DNA of 64,000 nt from Actinoplanes ianthinogenes (GTDB taxonomy: Bacteria > Actinomycetota > Actinomycetes > Mycobacteriales > Micromonosporaceae). Every line of letters starts with the position of its first letter. Position 1 is the first letter of the stretch. This document shows positions 17,240-25,625 of this stretch, one piece after another. Location of the stretch: the NCBI RefSeq assembly GCF_018324205.1, contig NZ_AP023356.1:1240001-1304000 (forward strand), read 5' to 3'. The notes under the pieces are model-generated. The model was not told the origin of the DNA and ran no database searches. It saw only the letters and a program-made list of their open reading frames with translations. A program made the position numbers and the translations under genes.

Positions 17240-18259
17240 ATGAATCTCATGACGAGGGGAACGGTCGCCGGGCTGGTGCTGGCCACCACGCTGGCGACGC
17301 CGGCCCGGGCCGCGGTGGGCGACGCCGAGCTGGCGCTGCGCTGGGCGCCGATCCACTACCAGGACGTCGACGCGACCGGCACGCACGCGCTCGGCGGCAG
17401 GTCCGACTACCTGGCCCGCTACGACTTCGACGGCGACCTCGACGGGCGCGACAACTGGGACGACGCCGGGAAGGACACCACCGCGCACGTCTACTACTCG
17501 GTGGTCGAGACCTCGACGCACTGGTATCTGACGTACTTCTTCTTCCACCCGCGGGACTGGGTGGACCACCCGTTCTTCGAGACCGAGCACGAGAACGACG
17601 GCGAGGGCGTGCTGGAGATCGTGGAGAGGGACGGCTCGGCGTACGGGCAACTGCGCGCGGCGGTCACCGTGGCGCACAGCGACTTCTACTCGTACACCCC
17701 GGCCGGCAGCACCTGGACCGGCGGCGGGGAGACGGTGGACGGGACGTTGCGGACCCAGTCGTCGCCGCACGACTCGTTCCAGCACCCGGTGACGGCGCAG
17801 GAGGCGAAGGGGCACGGGCTGAAGGCGTACCCGCAGTACACGATCAACGGGGACGGGATCGTGTACTACCCGTCGACGGTGGCCGAGTCGCCGTCCGGCA
17901 CGAACGACCGGGACGTGCGATACCGGCTGGTCGACATCTTCGCGTCCGGCGGGATGTGGGCGCAGCGGGCCAACAGCTCGCTGTTCGCGTCGCTGGGCAC
18001 CTTCGCCGGGGACACCACCGGCGGCTGCGGCACCGGCACGTACGGCTGCGGGACCAACTCGGCGAACGCGCCGTGGGGCTGGGACGACGGGAACGACGTA
18101 CCGGCCCGTGGGGAGATCGCGACCGATCCGGCCAAGCTGGCCACGGCCTACTTCACCGTGCCGGGGTCGCTGTCGCGGACGTACACGAGCAACGGGTACG
18201 CCGTCGCGGCGGCCGCGCTGCGCGAGGCCGCCGCTACCCTCCCCCGGACGGTCGACTGA
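17240..18259 (+). CDS. Secreted protein, Vps62/NPP1-like beta-sandwich
   Basis: 339 residues with a Sec signal peptide (basic MNLMTRG, hydrophobic core, cleavage near ARA-AV at about residue 24). The mature part contains ALRWAPIHYQDVD, HWYLTYFFFHPRDW and HENDGEGVLEIV; the last resembles the H-x-DWE/HENDWEG metal-site motif of Vps62/NPP1-like proteins, with Gly in place of Trp. A Cys pair occurs late (GGCGTGTYGCG). No anchor, so probably released. Two possible starts, ATG 17240 and ATG 17249; no clear ribosome site for either. It follows the STAND gene by 58 bp but shows no link to it. Activity is not assigned. Confidence 0.75.
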   Translation: MNLMTRGTVAGLVLATTLATPARAAVGDAELALRWAPIHYQDVDATGTHALGGRSDYLARYDFDGDLDGRDNWDDAGKDTTAHVYYSVVETSTHWYLTYFFFHPRDWVDHPFFETEHENDGEGVLEIVERDGSAYGQLRAAVTVAHSDFYSYTPAGSTWTGGGETVDGTLRTQSSPHDSFQHPVTAQEAKGHGLKAYPQYTINGDGIVYYPSTVAESPSGTNDRDVRYRLVDIFASGGMWAQRANSSLFASLGTFAGDTTGGCGTGTYGCGTNSANAPWGWDDGNDVPARGEIATDPAKLATAYFTVPGSLSRTYTSNGYAVAAAALREAAATLPRTVD

Positions 18260-18278
18260 TCGTTTCCGGGCGGTCGCC

Positions 18279-18962
18279 TCAGGCCTCCGGCGCGGGCGTC
18301 GTCTCGGGCTCCGCCGGCTCGGTGGGCTCGGCGGACTCGGACGGCTCGACGGAGTCGGAGGGCCCCGGCGTGTCGCTGACGCTGGGGGACGGCGACGCCG
18401 AGGGCGACGAGGCCGACGGGGTCGGGGTGGGCGTCGGGCTGGGCGTCGTGGTGGGCGCCGGCTTGGCGGCCTTCCCGACCGCCTGGATCTTGGTGGCGGT
18501 GTAGACGTCGCCGACGTGCGTGCCGGTGACCGTGATCTGGTTGCCGGCGGCGAGCGCGGACACCGCGACCTTCTTGCCGTTCAGCAGCACCCGGGCGCTC
18601 GACGGCACCGCGATGGTGACGGTCCGGCCCTTGACGTCCTTGGTGCCGCCCTTGACCGCGACCGTGACGGACGTGGCGTCGGCCTTGGTCACCTTGCCCG
18701 AGGCGGCGAAGGCCACCTTGACCTTCTTCTCCGGCTTCGCCGGCTTTTCCGGCTTCGCCGGGCCCTTCCTGTCCGAACCCTTGTTGTCCGAACCCTTGTT
18801 GTCCGAACCCTTGTTGTCCGAACCCTTGTTGTCCGAACCCTTGTTACCGGACGCTGGCGACGAGCTCGGCTTGGCGGCGTTCGCGACCACACCGGTGGAC
18901 ACGACGGGAAGCGTGACGGCCGCAGCCATGGCGACGGCGGCGGCGATACGACGCATGCGCAT
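18279..18962 (-). CDS. Secreted low-complexity protein with GSDNK pentapeptide repeats
   Basis: 227 residues: signal peptide (cleavage near ANA-AK, residue ~29), a Lys/Ser/Asp-rich segment with four perfect GSDNK units and a fifth GSDRK, a Lys/Pro-rich PEKPAKPEKK linker, a small beta domain (residues ~85-165, VKVAFAASGKVTKADATSVTVAV to TATKIQAVG) resembling DUF5666-type OB-like domains, and a long Pro/Thr/Ser/Glu-rich acidic tail. Probably extracellular or wall-associated; function unknown. It converges on the secreted protein at 17240-18259 with 19 bp between stops. Confidence 0.75.
   Translation of the reverse strand: MRMRRIAAAVAMAAAVTLPVVSTGVVANAAKPSSSPASGNKGSDNKGSDNKGSDNKGSDNKGSDRKGPAKPEKPAKPEKKVKVAFAASGKVTKADATSVTVAVKGGTKDVKGRTVTIAVPSSARVLLNGKKVAVSALAAGNQITVTGTHVGDVYTATKIQAVGKAAKPAPTTTPSPTPTPTPSASSPSASPSPSVSDTPGPSDSVEPSESAEPTEPAEPETTPAPEA
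18771..18845. repeat. Perfect 15-bp tandem repeat inside CDS, five copies
   Basis: The unit GTCCGAACCCTTGTT is repeated with period 15 at 18771, 18786, 18801, 18816 and 18831, the first copy starting with one variant base in its last positions. It encodes the GSDNK repeats of the minus-strand secreted protein. The lack of synonymous drift suggests recent slippage expansion, so copy number may vary between strains. Confidence 0.9.
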
Positions 18963-19093
18963 TTCGAGGAACTCCTCACCGATTTTTCTGGGGAGTTCTA
19001 GATTCGGCAGCCACGGTTGTCATCCGGTGCCGCTGCCGGGTGCAGATGGGTTGCCGGTTGACACGCGGGCCCGGACTGGGCGAATGTTCCGGC

Positions 19094-20503
19094 ATGCACG
19101 AAGTTTGGCCGGCGCCGGGTGCCCTGCTGGTCTCGCGGTACCGCCTTGTCACCTTGCTGGAGACAGGCGGGATGGCGCAGGTCTGGCGGGCCACCGACGA
19201 GCTGCTCGATCGTCCCGTCGCGGTCAAACTGCCGGCCGGTGACATCCGCGCCGCGCACCTGGCCTGGCGCGAGGCCCGGCTGGCGGCGCGCCTCTCGCAC
19301 CCCGGCATCGCGGCCGTGCACGACTATCGGGAGGCGGTCCGGCCGGACGGCTCGGTCGTGCCGTTCGTGGTGATGGAGCTGCTTGCCGGCGAGACCGTGG
19401 CGGCCCGGCTCTGCGACGGCCCGGTGCCGTGGCCGGCCGCCGCCGCGGTGGGCGCCGCGGTCGCCGCCGCGCTCGCCGCCGCGCACGCCGCCGGGGTGGT
19501 GCACCGCGACATCAAGCCGGGCAACGTGATGCTCTGCGAGGGCGGGGTGAAACTGCTCGACTTCGGGATCAGCGCGCCCGCCGGCGAGCCGGACGACGAC
19601 GACACCGGCGCGACGTTCGGCACTCCGGCGTACGCGGCTCCGGAGCGCCTGGACGGCAAGCCCGCCGAGCCCGCCACCGACCTCTACGGGCTCGGCGTCC
19701 TGCTCTTCGAGATGGTGGCCGGCGAGCCGCCCTACAGTGTGGACACCTGGGAGGAGCTGGCGGTCGCCCGGCAGCTCGGCGCCACCCCGCTGCCCGAGGG
19801 CCTGCCCGCGCCACTGGCCGACCTGATCCACCGCTGCCTCGACGACGACCCGGAACGACGCCCGTCCGCCGCCGAGGCGTGGAAGGTGCTCGCCGAGCTG
19901 GCCCCCTCCGAGGACAAGAGGTCGCCGACCATCCCGCTGCCCGGCGCCCGTCCCACCGGGCACGCCCCGATCCCGACCGTCGGCCTGCACGGCCGGGTCA
20001 CCCGGGGCCGCAAGATCGCCGTGGGCGCGGCGCTGGGCGCCACCGCGGTCGCGTTCCTGGCGCTGGTGCACGTGGTCACCCAGTCCAACGAGGACCTGGC
20101 CGAGCCGCCCGCCCCGCTGCCGCCCTCGGTCGCGCCGTCGACCGTGCCGACCACCGCGGCCACCACGGCCACCACACCCACCACGGCCACCACAGCGCCT
20201 TCGCCGAAGAGGGAGCAGAAACCCACCGCCGAGGCCACCACGCTGACCGTCGAGGCCGCGCTGGGCCGGGTGGAGGCCGCGGTCGAGCAGGGCGAGCAGT
20301 CCGGCGCGATCCGCCCGGACGTGGCGCAGGACTTCCGGAACATCCTCGCCCAGCTGGCCACCCAGGACGATCCCGACATCCAGGGGCAGGTCACGCTGCT
20401 GCGCAAGAAGGTGCGGCAGCGTCTGGGCGAGGGCGGCCTGACGGCCGATCAGGCCGCGGTGCTCCAGGACCGCCTGACCGATCTCGGTCAGGCGCGGGCT
20501 TAG
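19094..20503 (+). CDS. Transmembrane Ser/Thr protein kinase (Pkn type)
   Basis: 469 residues. Kinase domain in residues ~15-270: nucleotide loop LLETGGMAQVW, catalytic Lys45 in VAVKLPA, HRDIKPGN at 137-144, DFG at 156-158, activation segment ending GTPAYAAPERL. A Lys/Arg stretch precedes one membrane helix (about 306-328, KIAVGAALGATAVAFLALVHVV region). Outside the membrane a Pro/Thr-rich stalk (PTTAATTATTPTTATT) leads to a helical C-terminal domain (~385-469) resembling a four-helix FIVAR/GA-like sensor. Likely a cell-envelope signalling kinase; substrate unknown. The internal ATG at 19094 is chosen because the kinase alignment begins just after it. Confidence 0.9.
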   Translation: MHEVWPAPGALLVSRYRLVTLLETGGMAQVWRATDELLDRPVAVKLPAGDIRAAHLAWREARLAARLSHPGIAAVHDYREAVRPDGSVVPFVVMELLAGETVAARLCDGPVPWPAAAAVGAAVAAALAAAHAAGVVHRDIKPGNVMLCEGGVKLLDFGISAPAGEPDDDDTGATFGTPAYAAPERLDGKPAEPATDLYGLGVLLFEMVAGEPPYSVDTWEELAVARQLGATPLPEGLPAPLADLIHRCLDDDPERRPSAAEAWKVLAELAPSEDKRSPTIPLPGARPTGHAPIPTVGLHGRVTRGRKIAVGAALGATAVAFLALVHVVTQSNEDLAEPPAPLPPSVAPSTVPTTAATTATTPTTATTAPSPKREQKPTAEATTLTVEAALGRVEAAVEQGEQSGAIRPDVAQDFRNILAQLATQDDPDIQGQVTLLRKKVRQRLGEGGLTADQAAVLQDRLTDLGQARA

Positions 20504-20540
20504 GACCGCCGCTTGACGGTACGCCCGGCCCGCGCGCCCG

Positions 20541-21551
20541 TCAGGCGGAGCCGCGCAGGATCAGCCGGGTCGGCAGCACGGTCTCGTGCTCGGTCGGCTC
20601 GTCCCCGTCCAGTTTCGCCAGCAGCAGCCGGACCATCTCCTGGCCCATCTGCTCCACCGGCTGGAACACGCTGGTCAGCGGCGGATCGGTGTGCCGGGCG
20701 ATGACCGAGTCGTCGAAACCGACCACGGCCACGTCCTCCGGCACCCGGCGGCCCGAGCGGCGCAGCACCCGCAGCGCCCCGGCCGCCATCATGTCCGATG
20801 CCGCGAACACCGCGTCCAGCTGCGGATAGTTGGCGAGCAGCCACTCCATCGCCATGGCGCCGCTGATCTCGCCGAAGTCGCCGGCCGCCGCCGGGCCCTC
20901 CCCGACGACGTCGCGGTAACCCTGGTAACGGGCCACACCGGGCGCCGTGTCCATCGGGCCGGTGATCGTCGCGATGAACCGCCGCCCCTGCTCCTGGAGA
21001 TAGGCCACAGCGGCGCGGGCGCCCCCGCGGTTGTCCGCGTCGACGAAGCTGACCGGGGCCGGGTGCGCCGGGCGACCGGCCCGGACGGTCGGCACGCCAC
21101 GCTCCTCGAGCAACGCCGGGAGCGGGTCGTCGCCGTGCACCGAGAGCAGCAGCGCGCCGTCCACGTGCTGGCGGGTCAGGTAACCCTCCAGCTGGCGGCG
21201 CTCCTCCGGGGCCTGGGCGATCATCAGGACCATCTGGAGATTGCGGGCGACCAGCACGGACGACACCGACTGGACGATCCGGCCGAAGAACGGCTCGGCG
21301 AAGAACCGCTCGCCGGACTCGAAAACCACGAGCGCTATCGAATCGGTTCGCTGCGTGACGAGAGCACGCGCGGCCCGGTTCGGCACATAGCCCAGCTCGT
21401 CGATCGCGTCCTGCACCGCTTTGCGGGCTTTCGGACTGACCTGCGCCGACCCGTTCACCACGCGGGAGACCGTCCCCCGGCCGACACCGGCCCGGGACGC
21501 GACCTCCTCCAAGGTCGGCCGCCCGGCCGAGCGGTTGCTGTGATCCCTCAT
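20541..21551 (-). CDS. LacI-family transcriptional regulator
   Basis: 336 residues. N-terminal LacI helix-turn-helix (PTLEEVASRAGVGRGTVSRV, then NGSAQVSPKARKAVQDAIDELGYVPNRAARAL hinge) and a periplasmic-binding-type effector domain ending in QPVEQMGQEMVRLLLAKLDG and LPTRLILRGS. AAAGGAC lies before the ATG at 21549-21551. Probably a sugar-responsive repressor. A palindrome GGGAGCGCTCTC close to the CebR-type consensus lies at 21644-21655 in its upstream region and may be its own operator; the target sugar genes are not next to it. Confidence 0.92.
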   Translation of the reverse strand: MRDHSNRSAGRPTLEEVASRAGVGRGTVSRVVNGSAQVSPKARKAVQDAIDELGYVPNRAARALVTQRTDSIALVVFESGERFFAEPFFGRIVQSVSSVLVARNLQMVLMIAQAPEERRQLEGYLTRQHVDGALLLSVHGDDPLPALLEERGVPTVRAGRPAHPAPVSFVDADNRGGARAAVAYLQEQGRRFIATITGPMDTAPGVARYQGYRDVVGEGPAAAGDFGEISGAMAMEWLLANYPQLDAVFAASDMMAAGALRVLRRSGRRVPEDVAVVGFDDSVIARHTDPPLTSVFQPVEQMGQEMVRLLLAKLDGDEPTEHETVLPTRLILRGSA

Positions 21552-21643
21552 CGCCAGCCGTCCTTTCCACGAAACCGGCTGGAGACAAGGTACAACCGCA
21601 ACACCGCCGGGCCGATGATTCTAGTGGTCGACTTTCGGACCAC

Positions 21644-21655
21644 GGGAGCGCTCTC
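21644..21655. promoter_or_regulatory. Candidate LacI-type operator GGGAGCGCTCTC
   Basis: Central perfect palindrome GAGCGCTC within GGGAGCGCTCTC, one base from the TGGGAGCGCTCCCA operator known for actinobacterial CebR-like regulators. Located in the 186-bp gap between the divergent LacI gene (start 21551) and the GlxA-type regulator (start 21738). Autoregulation by the adjacent LacI protein is an inference. Confidence 0.5.
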
Positions 21656-21737
21656 GGTTTCGCGTGGCGGAATCCTTGCGGTCGCGGTCGCGACCGCCAC
21701 TTCCCGGTACGCGTGCCCGCCCGGCACAGTGGTGGGC

Positions 21738-22760
21738 ATGCGGGGACACACAGTGGCAATGCTTCTCCTTCCGCGATCCGCTCCCCTGGACGTCGGCATC
21801 CCGGCTCAGGTCTTCGCGCCCCGGCACGGGCTGAACTACCGCGCGATCCCGTGCGCCGTGGAACCCGGTCTCCAGCCCGGCCGCGACGGCCTCAGCTTCC
21901 ACGTCGAGGCCGGCCTGGAGGCAGTGGCCACGGCGGACACCGTGATCGTGCCCGGCTTCACCGATCCGACCGGCCCGGTCGACTTCCGGGTGCTCGAGGC
22001 GCTGCGTGAGGCGGCGTTCCGGGGCGCCCGGATCGTCTCGATCTGCACGGGCGCGTTCGCGCTGGCCGCGGCGGGGCTGCTGGACGGTCGGCGGGCGACG
22101 ACGCACTGGTTGCAGGCCGCCACGCTGGCCCGGATGTACCCGAAGGTGACCGTCGACGGCCGGGTGCTCTTCGTCGACGAGGGGCAGATCCTCACCTCGG
22201 CCGGGGTTGCCGCCGGGATCGACGTCTGCCTGCACCTGGTCCGGCGTGACCACGGCGTGCAGGCGTCCAACGCGATCGCCCGGATCCTGGTGGCCGCGCC
22301 GTACCGCAGCGGCGGCCAGTCGCAGTACGTGCCGCGCAGCATTCCGGAGCCGCTCAGCGACGTCTTCGCGGCGACCCGGGAGTGGGCCCTCGCGCATCTG
22401 GAGGAGCCGCTCACCGTCGCCTCGATGGCCCGGCACGCCGGGGTGTCGGCGCGCACCTTCGGCCGCCGGTTCGTGGAGGACACCGGGTACACGCCGATGC
22501 AGTGGGTCCTGCGGGCGCGCGTGGATCTGGCCCGGGAGCTGCTGGAACGTACCGATCTCGGAATCGACCAGATCGCCGCGCGGGTCGGGGTCGGCACCGG
22601 GGCCAACCTGCGCATGCACTTCCAGCGCATCCTCGCCACCTCGCCCAGCGAGTACCGGAAGACCTTTGGCGGAAATCTTTCGCAGGCTGACTCGCCGCCC
22701 CCTGCTCTGCGCTCGGTGGGCTCGGCAGGCTGGGGACATGACAACACGAGTGGCGATTAA
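21738..22760 (+). CDS. GlxA-type AraC-family regulator (DJ-1/PfpI + HTH)
   Basis: 340 residues. Residues ~1-185 are a DJ-1/PfpI (class I glutamine amidotransferase-like) domain: HTVAMLLLPRSAPLDVGIPAQVF, TVIVPGF, the nucleophile-elbow-like SICTGAFALAAAGLLDGRRATTHW. Residues ~215-320 hold two AraC helix-turn-helix motifs (LTVASMARHAGVSARTFGRRF and DLGIDQIAARVGVGTGANLRMHF). These GlxA/FtrA-like proteins are usually activators for amine or amino-acid catabolism; the ligand here is unknown. ATG at 21738; a GTG six bases upstream in frame is an alternative. The 3' end overlaps the start of gap by 23 bp. Confidence 0.9.
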   Translation: MRGHTVAMLLLPRSAPLDVGIPAQVFAPRHGLNYRAIPCAVEPGLQPGRDGLSFHVEAGLEAVATADTVIVPGFTDPTGPVDFRVLEALREAAFRGARIVSICTGAFALAAAGLLDGRRATTHWLQAATLARMYPKVTVDGRVLFVDEGQILTSAGVAAGIDVCLHLVRRDHGVQASNAIARILVAAPYRSGGQSQYVPRSIPEPLSDVFAATREWALAHLEEPLTVASMARHAGVSARTFGRRFVEDTGYTPMQWVLRARVDLARELLERTDLGIDQIAARVGVGTGANLRMHFQRILATSPSEYRKTFGGNLSQADSPPPALRSVGSAGWGHDNTSGD

Positions 22761-23730
22761 CGGATTCGGACGCATCGGCCGCAACGTCCTGCGGGCGGCC
22801 GTCGGCAGCGACGTCGAGATCGTCGCGATCAACGACCTCACCGGCCCCGGCACCCTGGCCCACCTGCTTCGCTACGACAGCTCGCTGGGCCGGTTCGACG
22901 GCACGGTCGAGGCGCACGAGGATCACCTGATCGTGAACGGGCGGCGGATCGAGGTGACCGCCATCCGGACGCCGGCCGACCTGCCGTGGAAGGACCTCGG
23001 CGTGGACGTGGCGCTGGAGTCGACCGGCCGCTTCACCGCCGCCGGCGACGCCCGCGCGCACCTCGCCGCCGGCGCCCGCAAGGTGCTGGTCGGCGCGCCG
23101 TCCAAGGGCGCCGACCTGACCATCGCGTACGGCCTCAACCACGGCGACTACGACCCGGCCGCGCACGACGTCGTCTCGAACGCGTCCTGCACCACCAACG
23201 GGCTGGCCCCGATCGCCTCGGTCCTGGACGACCTGGCCACCATCGAGACCGGCTCGATGACCACCGTCCACGCGTACACCCAGGAGCAGAACCTCCAGGA
23301 CGGCCCGCACCGCGACCTGCGCCGCGCCCGCGCCGCCGCGCTGAACATCGCGCCCACCACGACCGGCGCCGCCACCGCGATCGGCCTGGTCCTGCCCCGG
23401 CTGGCGGGCCGGCTCACCGGTTACTCGGTGCGCGTCCCGGTCCCGGTCGGCTCCCTGGTCGAGCTGAACGCCGTGGTCGAACGCCCGGTCACCGCCGAGG
23501 AGATCAACAGCGCGTTCGAGGCGGCCGCGGCCGGACCGCTGCGCGGCATCCTGGAGTTCTCGGCGGACCCGCTGGTCTCCACCGACATCACCGGGAACCC
23601 GGCGTCGTCGATCTTCGACTCGCTGCTCACCGCGGCGAACGGGCGCCTGGTCAAGGTCGTCGCGTGGTACGACAACGAGTGGGGCTTCGCCAACCGCGTG
23701 GTCGACACGCTCACCCTGCTCGGCCGCTGA
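22738..23730 (+). CDS. gap: Type I glyceraldehyde-3-phosphate dehydrogenase
   Basis: 330 residues. Rossmann start TTRVAINGFGRIGRN, catalytic Cys151 in SNASCTTNGLAPIASVL, the S-loop region around TTTGAATAIGLVLP and the C-terminal WYDNEWGFANRVVD. Oxidises glyceraldehyde 3-phosphate with NAD(P) and phosphate. ATG at 22738-22740 with CTGGGG just upstream; it overlaps the preceding regulator by 23 bp. It is not in the usual gap-pgk-tpi cluster, so it is likely a second, conditionally expressed copy. The 330-residue length is normal. Confidence 0.96.
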   Translation: MTTRVAINGFGRIGRNVLRAAVGSDVEIVAINDLTGPGTLAHLLRYDSSLGRFDGTVEAHEDHLIVNGRRIEVTAIRTPADLPWKDLGVDVALESTGRFTAAGDARAHLAAGARKVLVGAPSKGADLTIAYGLNHGDYDPAAHDVVSNASCTTNGLAPIASVLDDLATIETGSMTTVHAYTQEQNLQDGPHRDLRRARAAALNIAPTTTGAATAIGLVLPRLAGRLTGYSVRVPVPVGSLVELNAVVERPVTAEEINSAFEAAAAGPLRGILEFSADPLVSTDITGNPASSIFDSLLTAANGRLVKVVAWYDNEWGFANRVVDTLTLLGR

Positions 23731-23764
23731 CGCGCCGGGCGCGACCTTTCTCTATGCTGTGCGG

Positions 23765-24781
23765 ATGGCGGTCACCCTGGCAGATGTCGCCCGGCTGGCC
23801 GGGGTCTCCCCCGCCACCGTCTCCCGCGTGATCAACGACAGCGCCAAGAAGGTCGCGCCCGAGCTGCGCGAGCGGGTCCTGGCCGCGGTCGCCGAGCTGC
23901 ACTACGTGCCGAACGCGCATGCGCAGAACGTCGCCCGCCCGCGCAAGTCCGCGGTCGGCGTGATCGTGCACGACGTGTCCGACCCCTACTTCGCCGAGAT
24001 CACCCGCGGGCTGCAACGGCAGGCCGGGGCGCACGACCGGCTCCTGGTGATCTGCAACAGCTACCGGGAGCCGGAGCGTGAGCTGGCCTATGTGGCGCTG
24101 CTCCGGGCCCAGCAGGTGCACGCGCTGATCCTGGCCGGCTCGGGCTATCACGACGACGAGTTCACCGCCCGGCTGAACGGGGAGCTGAACGCGTACCAGC
24201 AGGGCGGCGGCCGGGTCGCGGTGATCGGGCGGCACGAGCTGGTCGGCAGCGCGGTGCTCCCGGCCAACGAGGCCGGGGCCCACCAGCTGGCCTGCCGGGT
24301 GCTCGGCCTCGGGCACCGGCGGGTCGGCGTGATCGCCGGCCCGCGCGCGCTGACCACCACCACCGACCGGCTCTCCGGCGTCCGCCGGGCCGCCGCCGAG
24401 CTGGGCGTGCCGCTCCCGCCGGAGCAGATCGTCTATGCCGACTTCACCCGCGACGGCGGTGCGGCCGCGGCCGCCGAGCTGCTCGACGCCGCCCCCGGGC
24501 TGACCGCCGTCCTGGCGCTGAACGACTCGATGGCCGTGGGCACGCTGGCCACCCTGCGGGAGCGTGGCATCGCGGTGCCGGAGCAGATCTCGGTGACCGG
24601 GTTCGACGACATGCCGATCGCCCGGGACGTGACCCCGTCGCTGACCACGGTGCGGCTGCCGCTGGTCGACATGGGCGAGCGGGCGATGGCCCTGGCGCTG
24701 GGCGACGACCCGGGGCCGGTCTCCGAGCCGGCCCTCGCCGAGATCGTCTGGCGCTCCAGCTGCGCCGCTCCCGCCCGCTAG
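23765..24781 (+). CDS. LacI-family transcriptional regulator
   Basis: 338 residues: LacI DNA-binding domain (VTLADVARLAGVSPATVSRV, then NDSAKKVAPELRERV and hinge NAHAQNVARPRKSAVGVIV) and effector-binding domain with VTGFDDMPIARDVTPSLTTVRLPL. ATG at 23765 gives the canonical family N-terminus; GTG at 23759 in frame is also possible. The stretch TCTATGCTGT 6-15 bases upstream could be a -10 element, so the mRNA may be nearly leaderless. It follows gap by 34 bp on the same strand; no sugar operon is adjacent, so its target is unknown. Confidence 0.92.
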   Translation: MAVTLADVARLAGVSPATVSRVINDSAKKVAPELRERVLAAVAELHYVPNAHAQNVARPRKSAVGVIVHDVSDPYFAEITRGLQRQAGAHDRLLVICNSYREPERELAYVALLRAQQVHALILAGSGYHDDEFTARLNGELNAYQQGGGRVAVIGRHELVGSAVLPANEAGAHQLACRVLGLGHRRVGVIAGPRALTTTTDRLSGVRRAAAELGVPLPPEQIVYADFTRDGGAAAAAELLDAAPGLTAVLALNDSMAVGTLATLRERGIAVPEQISVTGFDDMPIARDVTPSLTTVRLPLVDMGERAMALALGDDPGPVSEPALAEIVWRSSCAAPAR

Positions 24782-24838
24782 CCATTCGGCCGTCCTCGCC
24801 GAGCCGCCCGGTAAGCGTTTCGCCGGGGGCCGGTCCGG

Positions 24839-25282
24839 TCAGTCCAGCAGCCAGTTGGCCAGGGCCGCACCATAGGGCGTCGCGCCGAGCAGGAGCAGCG
24901 CGAGCCAGATCGCGGTGAGCACGGCGAGCCGGGCCGTGGTGCGCCGATCGCCGGCGCGAACCGTGTGCACCAGCGTCGCCAGGCCGAAGATGAGCATCGC
25001 GATCCCGAGCGGGTAGAGGAACCAGGCGATCAGCCGGCACACCCCGAGCACCCAGACCAGCGGATTCCACAGCGAATCCGGCCCGATGCTCATCGACGCC
25101 TTGGGATCGTCGAGCCGCTCCAGCCCCGGATGCAGGATCGCTCCGAGATCGTCCGCGTGCACGGCCGCGAGGATCACCATCCCGAAACTGCCGATAAGGT
25201 ACGCCACCAGGAACGCGAGCTGCACCCACACGACAGCCCGCCCCGGCCTGGAAACCCGCGGCGCCCGATCGACCTCAGTCAT
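24839..25282 (-). CDS. Small membrane protein, four helices
   Basis: 147 residues. Four hydrophobic segments: about 18-40 (VVWVQLAFLVAYLIGSFGMV), 72-88 (region LWNPLVWVLGVCRLIAW), 90-108 and 118-140 (LAVLTAIWLALLLLGATPYG). N-terminus basic. Convergent with the LacI gene. No family recognised; no catalytic residues stand out. Confidence 0.65.
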   Translation of the reverse strand: MTEVDRAPRVSRPGRAVVWVQLAFLVAYLIGSFGMVILAAVHADDLGAILHPGLERLDDPKASMSIGPDSLWNPLVWVLGVCRLIAWFLYPLGIAMLIFGLATLVHTVRAGDRRTTARLAVLTAIWLALLLLGATPYGAALANWLLD

Positions 25283-25384
25283 CCCGGCAATCTACCCGCC
25301 GTCACGCCACCCCGGCAGCCGCCACCGGCGCCACCAGCGCCGCACCGGCCCACCCGGGTTCGACGGCCGGTCGCGTGCCGGCCA

Positions 25385-25474
25385 GGCGCGAGCCGGACAG
25401 CCGCGAGCCGGACAGCCGCGAGCCGGACGGACGCGAGCCGGGCAGGCGCGAGCCGGGCAGGCGCGGGCCGTGGC
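25385..25474. repeat. 15-bp tandem repeat array, six copies
   Basis: AGCCGG recurs with exact 15-bp period at 25391, 25406, 25421, 25436 and 25451, with a diverged sixth unit; unit roughly GCGCGAGCCGGACAG. It lies in the 298-bp gap between a membrane protein start (25282) and the terminator at 25581. The period of 15 keeps both strands open, but no ribosome site or conserved frame supports coding. Confidence 0.85.
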
Positions 25475-25580
25475 CGGCGTGGTCGCCGGGCAGAAGTGAG
25501 TTGCCGGGCGGGCGCTGGCCGCGGGGCGGCGCGACTTGCGGGGGCTCGGCGGGCAGGATGCTGTGGGCGTACCGGAAACG

Positions 25581-25614
25581 CCGAAGCGGTCCTGGATGTC
25601 CAGGACCGCTTCGG
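25581..25614 (-). terminator. Strong hairpin terminator candidate
   Basis: CCGAAGCGGTCCTGGA at 25581-25596 is the perfect reverse complement of 25599-25614 (16-bp stem, minimal loop). It sits 11 bp past the stop of the minus-strand DUF2637-like gene. No T-run follows, as is common in high-GC actinobacteria, so it may also act as an mRNA-stabilising stem. Confidence 0.7.
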
Positions 25615-25625
25615 TGGAGCGAACC

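Noticed and set aside
14875..17289. 804-residue antisense open frame over the NB-ARC/TPR gene
   Set aside because: Antisense shadow; composition rich in Arg, Val, Gly and His with no domain pattern.
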